From Aliivibrio sp. S4MY1 (GTDB lineage: Bacteria > Pseudomonadota > Gammaproteobacteria > Enterobacterales > Vibrionaceae), in assembly GCF_028765545.1 (NCBI RefSeq), contig NZ_JARACP010000005.1, positions 205,416 to 269,415 of the forward strand: a stretch of 64,000 nucleotides of DNA. Direction: 5' to 3'. Shown in pieces: positions 36,521 to 44,852 of this stretch. Position 1 is the stretch's first letter. Every line of letters begins with the position of its first letter. The notes under the pieces are model-generated. The model did no database searches. It saw only the letters and a program-made list of their open reading frames with translations, and had not been told where the DNA came from. Both the position numbers and the translations under genes were made by a program.

Positions 36521-37141
36521 TTAATATAGACGACTTTTTAACAGTGCAACGGTCCCTTCTGATTTTTCATAATCAATAGGGAACTCAATCAACTCATCCT
36601 CTGTTTTAAAAAATAAAGAGGGGAAACCACTTCGACCAATTGAGCGAGAAAATGCAATTTCATCTAACAATGCTTGGTGCGTCTCTGGAGATAATAAATC
36701 CAACTCAAACTTCACCATATCTAAACCAATGTCTCTCGCACAGCCGAGCAATACGTCATTATCACTCGGGTTCATCGCTTTTAAATAATAAGCGGTTTGA
36801 ATTGCTTCAAGCATTGCTAATTCAGCACCTTGAGCTCGTGCAGCAAGAATGGCACGGCAAGAAGGATATGTTGAGCGACGAGGGGTATTCTTCTCCCAAA
36901 AGTCATGATTAAAAGAAGTACCTAAGTAGTTTTCTATTTTTTGCCAATATGATGCGATTTGGGTCTGCATCTCTTGCGACATAGGCTCTTCGGAGTCAGG
37001 TGCTAACCCACCAAGAACATAGACAATATCGACGTCGCTAGAAACGGCTTGTTTAACCTTATTCCATACTGGTTTATAGCCCCAGCACCATGAGCACATT
37101 GGGTCGTAAACGTAATAAAGTATCGCTTTTTCCTCTGACAT
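36521..37141 (-). CDS. DsbA-family cytosolic protein with a CSWC motif
   Basis: A 206-residue thioredoxin-fold protein with an inserted helical domain. The redox motif is CSWC (Cys16, Cys19) in YYVYDPMCSWCWGYKPVW, and there is no signal peptide, so it acts in the cytoplasm. A further cysteine lies in STYPSCRAILAARAQG, a typical segment of the FrnE/DsbA-like group. The cis-proline loop is in IGRSGFPSLFF. It is upstream of yghU, so the pair may handle thiol or disulfide stress. The substrate is unknown. Confidence 0.85.
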   Translation of the reverse strand: MSEEKAILYYVYDPMCSWCWGYKPVWNKVKQAVSSDVDIVYVLGGLAPDSEEPMSQEMQTQIASYWQKIENYLGTSFNHDFWEKNTPRRSTYPSCRAILAARAQGAELAMLEAIQTAYYLKAMNPSDNDVLLGCARDIGLDMVKFELDLLSPETHQALLDEIAFSRSIGRSGFPSLFFKTEDELIEFPIDYEKSEGTVALLKSRLY

Positions 37142-37281
37142 AATTTAATTCCTTTTAAATAATTACTTTCATCATATGGGATGCATTACTTAATAGCAAA
37201 ACATCAAAGAAGGGCATAGAATCGACACCATTCAGATAGCGCACTACTGTCGTGTTGATGTAGATTATTAAAAGGGTCGTT

Positions 37282-38133
37282 ATGTATACATTTTTTGGGG
37301 CTTTGGCTTTTATTCTATGGGGACTAGTTCCTGTTTACTTCCACCAACTGGAAGGCTTTAGCCCTGCATTAATTTTATCTAATCGTATCTTTTGGTCGGC
37401 GGTGATTCTGGTTGCTGTTTTTTGTCTCAAGCCTAATTTAATAGACAAAAAGCAATGTACGGCTAGAAATATCTCTATTGCGTTTATGGCTGGGATCATG
37501 ATGAATTTATCGTGGTTAGGATTTGTATACGCTACCATCACTAATAACATCATGGCAGCGTCATTAGCCTTTTATATTACGCCTGTTTTTGTGTTTTTTA
37601 TGGGCTTTGTCTTTTTTAAAGAAGAGCTAAAATCACCACAAAAAATCGCTCTATTTCTGATGGTATTAGCCATTGTAAGTTATGTGTATTTAGACCAACA
37701 ATTGCCTGTGTTAAGTTTGGCTATTTCACTCTCATTTGCGAGCTATATTGCCATAAAAAAACTGATTAAATTAAATACGTTTGGTGCTGTTTTCTTTGAG
37801 CACATTCTTTTTGCACCTATTGCTTTGTGGTACATCATCACTCACTCTGATGGACTTTCTGCACTTAACTGGGCGACCTTAATGGGAGCTGCACCATTGC
37901 AACTTATCCCTATTTTATTATTGAGTATTTCCATTCTCAAAACACCATTAAGCAAAATAAGTTTACTTCAATATATTGAGCCAACTTTACACCTTGCTTT
38001 AGCGATGTGGGTTTATCATGAGCCGATTTCTAGCGGTCAAAAGTGCGCGTTGATATTAGTCATTCTCTCTATCATGGTTGCTAACATAAAAATGAAGAAG
38101 CCAAATAAGCCGAACCTTGCTAATAAAAGCTAA
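37282..38133 (+). CDS. rarD: EamA-family transporter RarD
   Basis: A 283-residue membrane protein with about ten predicted helices in two EamA-type repeats. RarD features include the opening FFGALAFILWGLVPVYFHQL, LSNRIFWSAVILV and the LLQYIEPTLHLALAMWVYHE segment near the C terminus. AAAAGGGTCGTT precedes the ATG. RarD proteins are named from chloramphenicol-sensitivity work, but the natural substrate is not settled. The 3' end overlaps the convergent AraC gene by 14 bases. Confidence 0.9.
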   Translation: MYTFFGALAFILWGLVPVYFHQLEGFSPALILSNRIFWSAVILVAVFCLKPNLIDKKQCTARNISIAFMAGIMMNLSWLGFVYATITNNIMAASLAFYITPVFVFFMGFVFFKEELKSPQKIALFLMVLAIVSYVYLDQQLPVLSLAISLSFASYIAIKKLIKLNTFGAVFFEHILFAPIALWYIITHSDGLSALNWATLMGAAPLQLIPILLLSISILKTPLSKISLLQYIEPTLHLALAMWVYHEPISSGQKCALILVILSIMVANIKMKKPNKPNLANKS

Positions 38134-38989
38134 TTGGAAGATAAAAATCCAATTCGAATTCTTCAGATTCATTCAAAAAATGATTCTTGTGGTAACGCAC
38201 ATACGCCGGTGTTGATCTTAATTTAAAGCCTGATGCTGGCAACCATTTCTCTAATACCGTACTGATTTGTGGCAGTAATTGCCCATAAACACCATGAAGT
38301 CGAAACACAGCATGTAACCCGCCAGGGATCACCATTTGGTTTACCACACCACGGTATTTCAATGGTTTATCAATCGCAATACACGCCACATAACGGCACT
38401 TATTAAGTTCAACCCATGCAGGATTTGAATGGTGTAAGCCAAACTGAGTAGAGAAATCTCGATTCTCTGTATTTGCCCACGCTTTTAATACCAACCACGC
38501 ATTACGAATAGAGCGGTTATAGCCATCGTGTCTCACATAAGCCGCCAGCAGTTCTGAAATCTCTGTAATTTTTGGTTGAGGTAACACTCTATCAGCCACG
38601 CTTAAATAGCCTGCCGCAACTTCAGGATCTTTCAAATACGGTTTATCTGATATTTGTAAATCGTGCTTACGCCATTCACCCGGAGACATATCAAAGGTTG
38701 ATTTAAATGCACGGCTAAAAGAAGAGAGCGAGCTAAAACCACAGGTATTGGCAATATCTAAAACGGTCGACTTAGTATCAAACATAAGCTGATTCGCGGC
38801 ATATTCCATACGAGTTCGGCGAATATACTGATGAATCGACTCTCCCACCACTTGTTTAAAAATACGATGAAAATGCTGCTCTGAATACGCTGCCACCTCA
38901 GAAAGCTCTTTTGCCGTAAGTTCTTTGCTGATGTCTTTATGTATATAAAACAGAACATCATTGATTCTTGATATGTGTTGTTGGCTCAT
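38120..38989 (-). CDS. AraC-family regulator with a GyrI-like effector domain
   Basis: A 289-residue regulator with its two helix-turn-helix motifs at the N terminus (ELTAKELSEVAAYSEQHFHR; TVLDIANTCGFSSLSSFSRA) and a GyrI-like small-molecule-binding domain at the C terminus (residues about 125-289). This is the reverse order of the other AraC proteins in the window. The ATG at 38989 (MSQQHISRIND) is chosen because a longer frame would overlap the divergent aminotransferase gene. Control of that neighbour is likely but not shown. Confidence 0.88.
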   Translation of the reverse strand: MSQQHISRINDVLFYIHKDISKELTAKELSEVAAYSEQHFHRIFKQVVGESIHQYIRRTRMEYAANQLMFDTKSTVLDIANTCGFSSLSSFSRAFKSTFDMSPGEWRKHDLQISDKPYLKDPEVAAGYLSVADRVLPQPKITEISELLAAYVRHDGYNRSIRNAWLVLKAWANTENRDFSTQFGLHHSNPAWVELNKCRYVACIAIDKPLKYRGVVNQMVIPGGLHAVFRLHGVYGQLLPQISTVLEKWLPASGFKLRSTPAYVRYHKNHFLNESEEFELDFYLPISFY

Positions 38990-39102
38990 AAACTCAAAAT
39001 AGCATAAATGGACATATTTATAAGCATAAACGGACAAACATAGTTGTGCAACGCCTTGTACTATCAAAGGATAAAATAAATAAGATAATGATGGGAACAC
39101 AT

Positions 39103-40257
39103 ATGGAAATAGCTCACTCACTGCAACAGATCCAATCTTCTTATATCAGAGAGATCTTAGCGGCAGCAACGGACAAGAATGTTATCTCTCTCGCAGGTGG
39201 GTTACCTGATGAGAAAACGTTCCCAATTGATTTAATGAAGCCAACATTAGAAAGCCTATCTGATATGCCAGAAGTCTTTCAATACGGTGCAACCGCAGGT
39301 TACGGTCCTCTGTTAGAGCTACTGACAGAAATGTACCAATTACCAGAAACGCACATGCCAATGATCTGTACCGGCTCTCAACAGGGACTAGATCTTATTG
39401 CACGAGCTTACATCAACCCAAATGATACCGTAGTAATGGAAGCTCCGAGCTACCTTGGTGCTATGCAAGTCTTTGGTTTGGTTCAAGCCAATATTGCGAC
39501 CGTATCTCAAACAGATTTTGGTCCTAATCTTGAAGAGCTAGAGCAATGCTTTATTCAAGACTCACCAAAAATGTTCTATGCAGTACCTGATTTCCACAAC
39601 CCAACGGGCGTATGTTGGTCATTAGATACACGAAAAAAAGTGGCTGAGTTGTGCATTAAATACAAAGTCGCTTTCATAGAAGATGCGCCATATCGTGAAC
39701 TGCGTTTTACCGGTGAAGCACTGCCAATGGTTTCCACTTTTTGTCCTGACGATTCTATTGTGCTACGTTCATTCTCAAAAATTGCCTCTCCGGGTTTACG
39801 TATCGGTGCAGTAACGGGCAAGAAAAGCTATTTAGAGCCTCTGATTAAAGTAAAACAAGGTGCTGATTTACACTCAAGTGTACCAATGCAAGCTCTATTG
39901 GTTGGCTTATTAAAGCACGCTGACTTTGGTCTGCACATGGAACAAATTCAAGCGTTATACAAAACGCGTTATGATGTGTTATTCGCAGAACTGAAAAAAC
40001 AATTACCTGAAACTTGCGTGCTAAACCCTGTTGATGGCGGCATGTTCATTTGGTTATCTCTACCTGATTGCGACACTTTCGCTCTGGCTAAAACGTTAAT
40101 TGCTAACGGTGTTGCTGTAGTACCAAGCCCTGTATTTTATCCAAAACCAGAAGGCGCCCCCTCTGCACTGCGTTTAAACTTTACTAATGCAAACCCAGAA
40201 GAGTTAGTTGAAGCCGTTGGTCGTCTAACGAAAGTATTGAATGAAGCGTTAAGCTAA
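39103..40257 (+). CDS. PLP-dependent aminotransferase, class I/II (MocR-type catalytic domain, no HTH)
   Basis: A 384-residue fold-type-I aminotransferase of the 2-aminoadipate/LysN-like group. Evidence is SLAGGLPDEKTFPIDLMK, the GSQQGLDLIARAYI helix, YAVPDFHNPTGVCWSLDTRK with the PLP asparagine, and the Schiff-base lysine in LRSFSKIASPGLRIGAVTG. The ATG at 39103 (MEIAHSLQQIQSSYI) fits the usual family start. An earlier in-frame ATG at 39046 falls in the divergent promoter. The neighbours are a divergent AraC gene and an M14 peptidase 56 bp downstream, so it could act on amino acids released by peptidase action. The true substrate is unknown. Confidence 0.88.
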   Translation: MEIAHSLQQIQSSYIREILAAATDKNVISLAGGLPDEKTFPIDLMKPTLESLSDMPEVFQYGATAGYGPLLELLTEMYQLPETHMPMICTGSQQGLDLIARAYINPNDTVVMEAPSYLGAMQVFGLVQANIATVSQTDFGPNLEELEQCFIQDSPKMFYAVPDFHNPTGVCWSLDTRKKVAELCIKYKVAFIEDAPYRELRFTGEALPMVSTFCPDDSIVLRSFSKIASPGLRIGAVTGKKSYLEPLIKVKQGADLHSSVPMQALLVGLLKHADFGLHMEQIQALYKTRYDVLFAELKKQLPETCVLNPVDGGMFIWLSLPDCDTFALAKTLIANGVAVVPSPVFYPKPEGAPSALRLNFTNANPEELVEAVGRLTKVLNEALS

Positions 40258-40313
40258 TTCTGTAAAGCGATAACGATAATCATCATAAAATTTATAATTT
40301 AAGTGGTATATAA

Positions 40314-41438
40314 ATGAAAATATTCAGTAATTTTGAAAGTGGTAACATCCATGTCGTTGCAGCGAATACGCCTGATGATATTCAGTTAACTATTCCTGCA
40401 GATAACCAAACTGAGATCGCTCAATGGTTTCACTTTCGTTTAGAAAGCCAGCCTCAACAACAGCATTCATTTAAAATCTTAGGGTTAGCAAAATCAGCTT
40501 ATCCTGAAGGTTGGCAAAATTACGATGTGGTTGCTTCTTATGACCGTGAAGAGTGGTTCCGCATCCCTACAGAGTTTGATGGCGATACGCTTAGCTTTAA
40601 TGTGATGCCAGAGTACCGTTCAATGTATTTCGCATATTTTGCACCTTACTCGTACGACCGTCACCAAGACCTACTTCACGGTGCACAAACCCACCACCGC
40701 TGCCAGTTAGAAACGCTTGGTGTGACATTAGATAATAATGACATCAGTATTCTAACGATTGGTGAACCTGCCGAAGGTAAGAAGAATATCTGGATCACTG
40801 GTCGTCAACACCCGGGGGAGACAATGGCGGAATGGTTCATTGAAGGCTTATTATCACGCCTATTAGATGAAACCGACACGGTTGGCCGTGCCCTACTTGA
40901 TACAGCTGTTTTCCATATTGTCCCTAACATGAACCCTGATGGCAGTATCCGTGGTCATTTACGTACCAATGCGATTGGTGTGAATTTGAACCGTGAATGG
41001 CAAACACCATCAATGGAAAGATCACCGGAAGTATTCCTTGTTCGTGAGCGTATGCTAGCCACAGGCGTTGATATGTTCTTAGACATTCACGGCGATGAGG
41101 CTATTCCATACAACTTCGTTGCCGGTGGTGAAGGTATTCCCTCTTACAATGAGCGTATTGCTGCTTTAGAGAATACCTTTAAACAAGCTCTATTGACTAT
41201 CACACCTGAGTTCCAAGACGAGATTGGTTACGATAAAGACGAGCCAGGTACGGCAAACTTAACCGTTGGTTCTAACTGGGTTGGTGAGCAATTCAAATGT
41301 CTGTCTTATACTGTTGAAATGCCGTTTAAAGATCACATTAGCCACGCTGATGAGCTGTATGGTTGGTCTCCAGAGCGAAGCATCGCCTTTGGTCAAGACA
41401 CGCTATCTGCTATTTGGGCTACCGTTGGTAAGCTGTAG
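40314..41438 (+). CDS. M14-family zinc carboxypeptidase (cytosolic CCP-like)
   Basis: A 374-residue protein without a signal peptide. An N-terminal beta domain (residues about 1-125) typical of cytosolic-carboxypeptidase-like M14 proteins is followed by the catalytic domain. Zinc ligands appear in TGRQHPGETMAEWF (His, Glu) and FLDIHGDEAIPYNF (His). The substrate-binding region is NMNPDGSIRGHLRTNAIGVN and the catalytic glutamate lies in YTVEMPFKD. It probably removes a C-terminal residue from an intracellular peptide or modified peptide. Strong terminator downstream. Confidence 0.9.
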   Translation: MKIFSNFESGNIHVVAANTPDDIQLTIPADNQTEIAQWFHFRLESQPQQQHSFKILGLAKSAYPEGWQNYDVVASYDREEWFRIPTEFDGDTLSFNVMPEYRSMYFAYFAPYSYDRHQDLLHGAQTHHRCQLETLGVTLDNNDISILTIGEPAEGKKNIWITGRQHPGETMAEWFIEGLLSRLLDETDTVGRALLDTAVFHIVPNMNPDGSIRGHLRTNAIGVNLNREWQTPSMERSPEVFLVRERMLATGVDMFLDIHGDEAIPYNFVAGGEGIPSYNERIAALENTFKQALLTITPEFQDEIGYDKDEPGTANLTVGSNWVGEQFKCLSYTVEMPFKDHISHADELYGWSPERSIAFGQDTLSAIWATVGKL

Positions 41439-41454
41439 TCACTTTTGATAAATA

Positions 41455-41492
41455 AAAAAAACGGCGCAGATATAACTCTGCGCCGTTTTTAT
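41455..41492. terminator. Bidirectional terminator after the M14 gene
   Basis: The stem AAAAACGGCGCAG (41457-41469 region) / CTGCGCCGTTTTT (41478-41490) is flanked by A and T runs on both sides. It serves the convergent pair of genes. Confidence 0.9.
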
Positions 41493-41726
41493 TTAAGACC
41501 AAATTTCATTAGTAAAATAATTATCTATTATCAAGTTCTCATACCTTTCAATCCAAGCTGAATCAATTAAATCAAGAATATCCATTCCAACTTTAGAACT
41601 ATGTTTCTTATTATTATCTAACAGCAACAAGGTAATATGAAGGTATGTCGAATTATATAGAAAAGTTCCCAGTTCGTAAGAAAGTGTAATAATGGATCTT
41701 TCCGTTTTATATTCGAGCAGTTTCAT
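41493..41726 (-). CDS. Small hypothetical protein, unknown family
   Basis: A 77-residue frame starting MKLLEYKTERSIITLSYELG and ending ERYENLIIDNYFTNEIWS next to the bidirectional terminator. The composition is protein-like, with alternating hydrophobic and acidic segments, but the ribosome site is weak. It might be the remains of a longer gene. I do not recognise it. Confidence 0.4.
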   Translation of the reverse strand: MKLLEYKTERSIITLSYELGTFLYNSTYLHITLLLLDNNKKHSSKVGMDILDLIDSAWIERYENLIIDNYFTNEIWS

Positions 41727-41856
41727 AAAGCTACCAATGACAAGTGGCCAAGTATTATTGCAGACGGCCTCTACATCTTAATGGCATCTAAAAACATTCG
41801 CTTTTTTAAAATGCTATGGTGAATCTTTACTAAATAACTTGGCTACAAGTGGGTGT

Positions 41857-42519
41857 TTACTGTTGAACCTTCGATTGAATCTCTGTTCCTGCTTCTCTCA
41901 ATAAATTAAACGGCGACATTATCACGCCTTTTACGGCTCCTTGAGTCGCTTGTTGAGATAACTCTTCCGTTTTATCGATAATTTGATCGGCTTTTGCCAT
42001 GATAGGGGGCACTTCTTTACGCAATCTCTCCAATTCTTTAATCACAGCAGGAATGGTTGTTACTCGGTACCCTTTACTTTCTACAAAAGCTTTAGGAAAG
42101 ACCTGTTCGCGGTAATTTTGCAGTTCAACCAGAGTATTAGGCACTGTTTCTTTATTAACAGTATTCATTACCGTGATCACTTCAGGTAATGATTCCGTAC
42201 GAATGGACTTAACTTCATCAAGAATAAGTGGAATTTTATTATCAACAGAAGCAACGGTCTGATTTACATCCTTTACCGTATCTTTCACTTCACTGACTAA
42301 GGTTAAAATTTGAGGAGTGAGATCTTCAATGTGCTGAGCCAATAATAGCCATTGATCAATTTCCAATTTATCAGCCGTTTTATTTACCTCAGTCATTAAT
42401 TCAGGATACCTATCAACAATGGTATTTACTGAGTTAGTAAACGCGTAAATGGTGTACCCCAAATAAAAAATTGAGATTGCTAATATCGCCTGTATTGCTA
42501 TTCCTAATCGAGCCAACAT
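41857..42519 (-). CDS. Hypothetical membrane-anchored helical protein
   Basis: About 220 residues from the ATG at 42519, which has AGG seven bases upstream. Another ATG lies six bases earlier and a longer frame reaches 42597. One N-terminal transmembrane helix (ARLGIAIQAILAISIFYLGY) is followed by an almost entirely helical, charged, coiled-coil-like region (VKDTVKDVNQTVASVDNKIP). This is reminiscent of the helical stalk of chemoreceptor-like or stator-like proteins, but without a signalling tip. The function is unknown. It follows a small gene on the same strand (gap 74 bp). Confidence 0.65.
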   Translation of the reverse strand: MLARLGIAIQAILAISIFYLGYTIYAFTNSVNTIVDRYPELMTEVNKTADKLEIDQWLLLAQHIEDLTPQILTLVSEVKDTVKDVNQTVASVDNKIPLILDEVKSIRTESLPEVITVMNTVNKETVPNTLVELQNYREQVFPKAFVESKGYRVTTIPAVIKELERLRKEVPPIMAKADQIIDKTEELSQQATQGAVKGVIMSPFNLLREAGTEIQSKVQQ

Positions 42520-42593
42520 AATCATACCTATTGTATATTTTCTTAACGATAACCTAAGTTTAGGTAAGAATACACAATAACGAGAATAGATTA

Positions 42594-42965
42594 TCAAACC
42601 AATGCTAATAATACTCCACCCACAGTTAATGCTGCAGATAAGTATTGCCCAGCGGAATAAGAGGAGTCATTTTCTTCTTCGATTTTATCTGGATGATCCA
42701 TCCCTAAAGCACCATGAGCAAAAGACTCAACGTCGTCCCCCATGTCTTTGTTTAAATCACGGTTTAGTTGGCTTTCTTTTTCTATATCTTGAAGCGCATA
42801 CAATAAGGCCTTTCCTTCACTTGATAAGCTGACTTGGTTATCACTTACCGATATCGTATTTCCCATTGAAGAGACCTTCACACTTGGGTTAGCAACCATG
42901 ATAGTAGAAGGCACAGCTTTACTGTATGTCATTGCATTTTGATATGAAGAAACGCCACTTATCAT
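42594..42965 (-). CDS. Small hypothetical protein with a C-terminal hydrophobic segment
   Basis: A 123-residue protein starting MISGVSSYQNAMTYSKAVPS, with AAAGGACAGAGTA before the ATG. The middle is polar and acidic (IEKESQLNRDLNKDMGDDVE). The end, YLSAALTVGGVLLALV, is hydrophobic and could be a tail anchor. It lies upstream of the coiled-coil membrane protein on the same strand, so the two may work together. I do not recognise the family. Confidence 0.65.
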   Translation of the reverse strand: MISGVSSYQNAMTYSKAVPSTIMVANPSVKVSSMGNTISVSDNQVSLSSEGKALLYALQDIEKESQLNRDLNKDMGDDVESFAHGALGMDHPDKIEEENDSSYSAGQYLSAALTVGGVLLALV

Positions 42966-43153
42966 TACTCTGTCCTTTGATGAATAATTAACCGTCTATC
43001 AATTATATCGGTCACCAAATAGAAAACTTGTGAATATTTATTGTCTATTGATTTGATTTTTTGATGCGCTTCACTCTTTTTTGCTGCCTTTACTATTGTT
43101 TATTTTTCATAAGTCGAATTCAGGGCTTGATCTCTTTCTTATCTCCGCCTATA

Positions 43154-43177
43154 GTTAATCGCAATTCGACGATTAAC
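43154..43177. promoter_or_regulatory. Predicted ArsR operator upstream of arsR
   Basis: GTTAATCG (43154-43161) and CGATTAAC (43170-43177) form a perfect 8-bp inverted repeat with an 8-bp spacer. The inner AATCG-N8-CGATT pattern recurs before the ACR3 gene (43664-43681). The site lies 33 bp before the arsR ATG at 43211, which supports that start over the longer frame. Confidence 0.75.
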
Positions 43178-43210
43178 TTTCAGTGCAGTAAAAAAGGTAA
43201 GATAATAACG

Positions 43211-43546
43211 ATGACTTGTAATGTTAATGATACTTCAACTTTTCGCTCTACAGAGCAAGATCTTCAAAAAGAGAAAGAATTTGCACTATTAGCAAAAGCC
43301 CTTTCACATCCTGCACGTGTGCGAATTTTACATATTCTATCTGCTCTAGAAAAAGCAGGTGGCTGCCTAAACAGCGACCTAGTCTCTGAATTAGGCTTGG
43401 CGCAATCAACCGTTTCTGAGCATTTACGTATTTTAAAATTGGCTGGGTTTATTACTGCTGAGTCAATACCACCCAAAATGTGCTATCGCATAAACCGAGA
43501 GTGTATTCGTCAATTTGAAAACCTGACTCAAAGTATTTTAGATTAA
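43211..43546 (+). CDS. arsR: ArsR-family transcriptional repressor
   Basis: A 111-residue winged-helix repressor. The recognition region reads LNSDLVSELGLAQSTVSEHL, followed by RILKLAGFI and the wing. The ATG at 43211 (MTCNVND) gives the normal ArsR length, and a longer frame starting at 43061 would run over the predicted operator. The classic ELCVCDL arsenite site of E. coli ArsR is absent. Candidate thiols are Cys3, the GGC before the recognition helix and the cysteines in KMCYRINREC, so the metalloid site is probably built differently. ACR3 follows 181 bp downstream. Confidence 0.88.
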   Translation: MTCNVNDTSTFRSTEQDLQKEKEFALLAKALSHPARVRILHILSALEKAGGCLNSDLVSELGLAQSTVSEHLRILKLAGFITAESIPPKMCYRINRECIRQFENLTQSILD

Positions 43547-43663
43547 TACCAACGTGATTATTAGCGATACACTGTCACAAATACGTAATGGCCTAGCAGT
43601 TAAATAAACTAGGCACTTTAAGCTTTGTAATAGAGAAACTTCGTGATAATTCTTAATTATATC

Positions 43664-43681
43664 AATCGAATTTCGACGATT
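43664..43681. promoter_or_regulatory. Predicted ArsR operator upstream of the ACR3 gene
   Basis: AATCGAATTTCGACGATT has the same AATCG-N8-CGATT layout as the site before arsR, and the spacers share most bases (AATTTCGA and CAATTCGA). It ends 46 bp before the start codon, where it would overlap the promoter. Confidence 0.75.
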
Positions 43682-43727
43682 TACGATTAATGAGTTTTAA
43701 ATTTACAACCTAAACTAAGGCGAGATT

Positions 43728-44771
43728 ATGCAACCTAAACTAGGATTTCTAGATAGATATTTAACACTGTGGATTTTTATCGCTATGGCTATTGGTGTAT
43801 TACTTGGGGTCCAGTTCCCTCAAGTGGCACAATGGAATGAATCCATGTCGGTCGGTACAACCAATATTCCATTAGCGATTGGTCTGATCTTAATGATGTA
43901 TCCACCGTTAGCAAAAGTGAATTACAACTTACTTGGTACGGTCGTAAAAGACAAACAAGCCATTACCCTTTCTCTAATTATGAACTGGGTTGTCGGCCCT
44001 ATTCTGATGTTTATTCTGGCATTAATCTTTTTAGGTGATCACCCAGGCTACATGGTCGGTATTATTCTGATTGGCTTAGCTCGCTGTATTGCCATGGTAT
44101 TAGTTTGGAATGATATTGGTGGCGGTAATAAAGAGTATGGTGCGGCTTTAGTTGCGATTAACTCTGCGTTTCAAATCGTAACGTACAGCTTTATGGCGTG
44201 GTTATTCATTAGTGTGCTACCACCGGTATTTGGTTATGAAAGCATGGTGGTTGATATCTCTATGATGGATATTGCTGAAAGTGTTCTGATTTATCTTGGT
44301 ATCCCATTCTTAGCTGGATTTTTAAGCCGTAAAATCTTGGTTTCTAAAAAAGGTGAAGAGTGGTACAACACGGTTTTCATTCCAAAAATCTCACCTATCA
44401 CCTTGATTGCTCTATTGGGTACGATTGTTCTGATGTTTAGCTTAAAAGGTGAAATGATCCTTGAGCTACCAATGGATGTGGTTCGCATTGCTATTCCACT
44501 GGCTATTTATTTTGTCTTAATGTTCTTCACTAGTTTCTTTATCGGCAAGAAGATGGGGATTCCTTATGACAAGAACGCCTCTATCGCTTTTACAGCAACG
44601 GGAAATAACTTTGAACTAGCGATTGCGGTTTCTATCGCGGTATTTGGTTTGAACTCTGACCAAGCTTTTGCAGGGGTTATTGGGCCTCTAATCGAAGTGC
44701 CAGTTTTAATCGCTTTAGTTAATGTAGCTTTGAGAATGAAAGGAAAAGAAAAGGCAAGCTCAATCGCTTAA
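43728..44771 (+). CDS. ACR3-family arsenite efflux transporter
   Basis: A 347-residue inner-membrane carrier with about ten helices that exports arsenite. The diagnostic [20 protein letters not shown] contains the conserved cysteine of ACR3 proteins. Further motifs are NMPLAIGL-type TM2 ([20 protein letters not shown]) and [20 protein letters not shown] near the C terminus. It has its own predicted ArsR operator. No arsenate reductase gene (arsC) is seen next to it. Confidence 0.95.
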   Translation: MQPKLGFLDRYLTLWIFIAMAIGVLLGVQFPQVAQWNESMSVGTTNIPLAIGLILMMYPPLAKVNYNLLGTVVKDKQAITLSLIMNWVVGPILMFILALIFLGDHPGYMVGIILIGLARCIAMVLVWNDIGGGNKEYGAALVAINSAFQIVTYSFMAWLFISVLPPVFGYESMVVDISMMDIAESVLIYLGIPFLAGFLSRKILVSKKGEEWYNTVFIPKISPITLIALLGTIVLMFSLKGEMILELPMDVVRIAIPLAIYFVLMFFTSFFIGKKMGIPYDKNASIAFTATGNNFELAIAVSIAVFGLNSDQAFAGVIGPLIEVPVLIALVNVALRMKGKEKASSIA

Positions 44772-44852
44772 ATGACAGCCCTTTAAAAATATATAAATGG
44801 AGTGTTAATGTTTGAATCATTCAACCCTAACCCTCCATTTTACTTTCACTTA

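Noticed and set aside
43061..43210. N-terminal extension of ArsR
   Set aside because: The extension is hydrophobic, unlike ArsR proteins, and it spans the predicted operator at 43154-43177.
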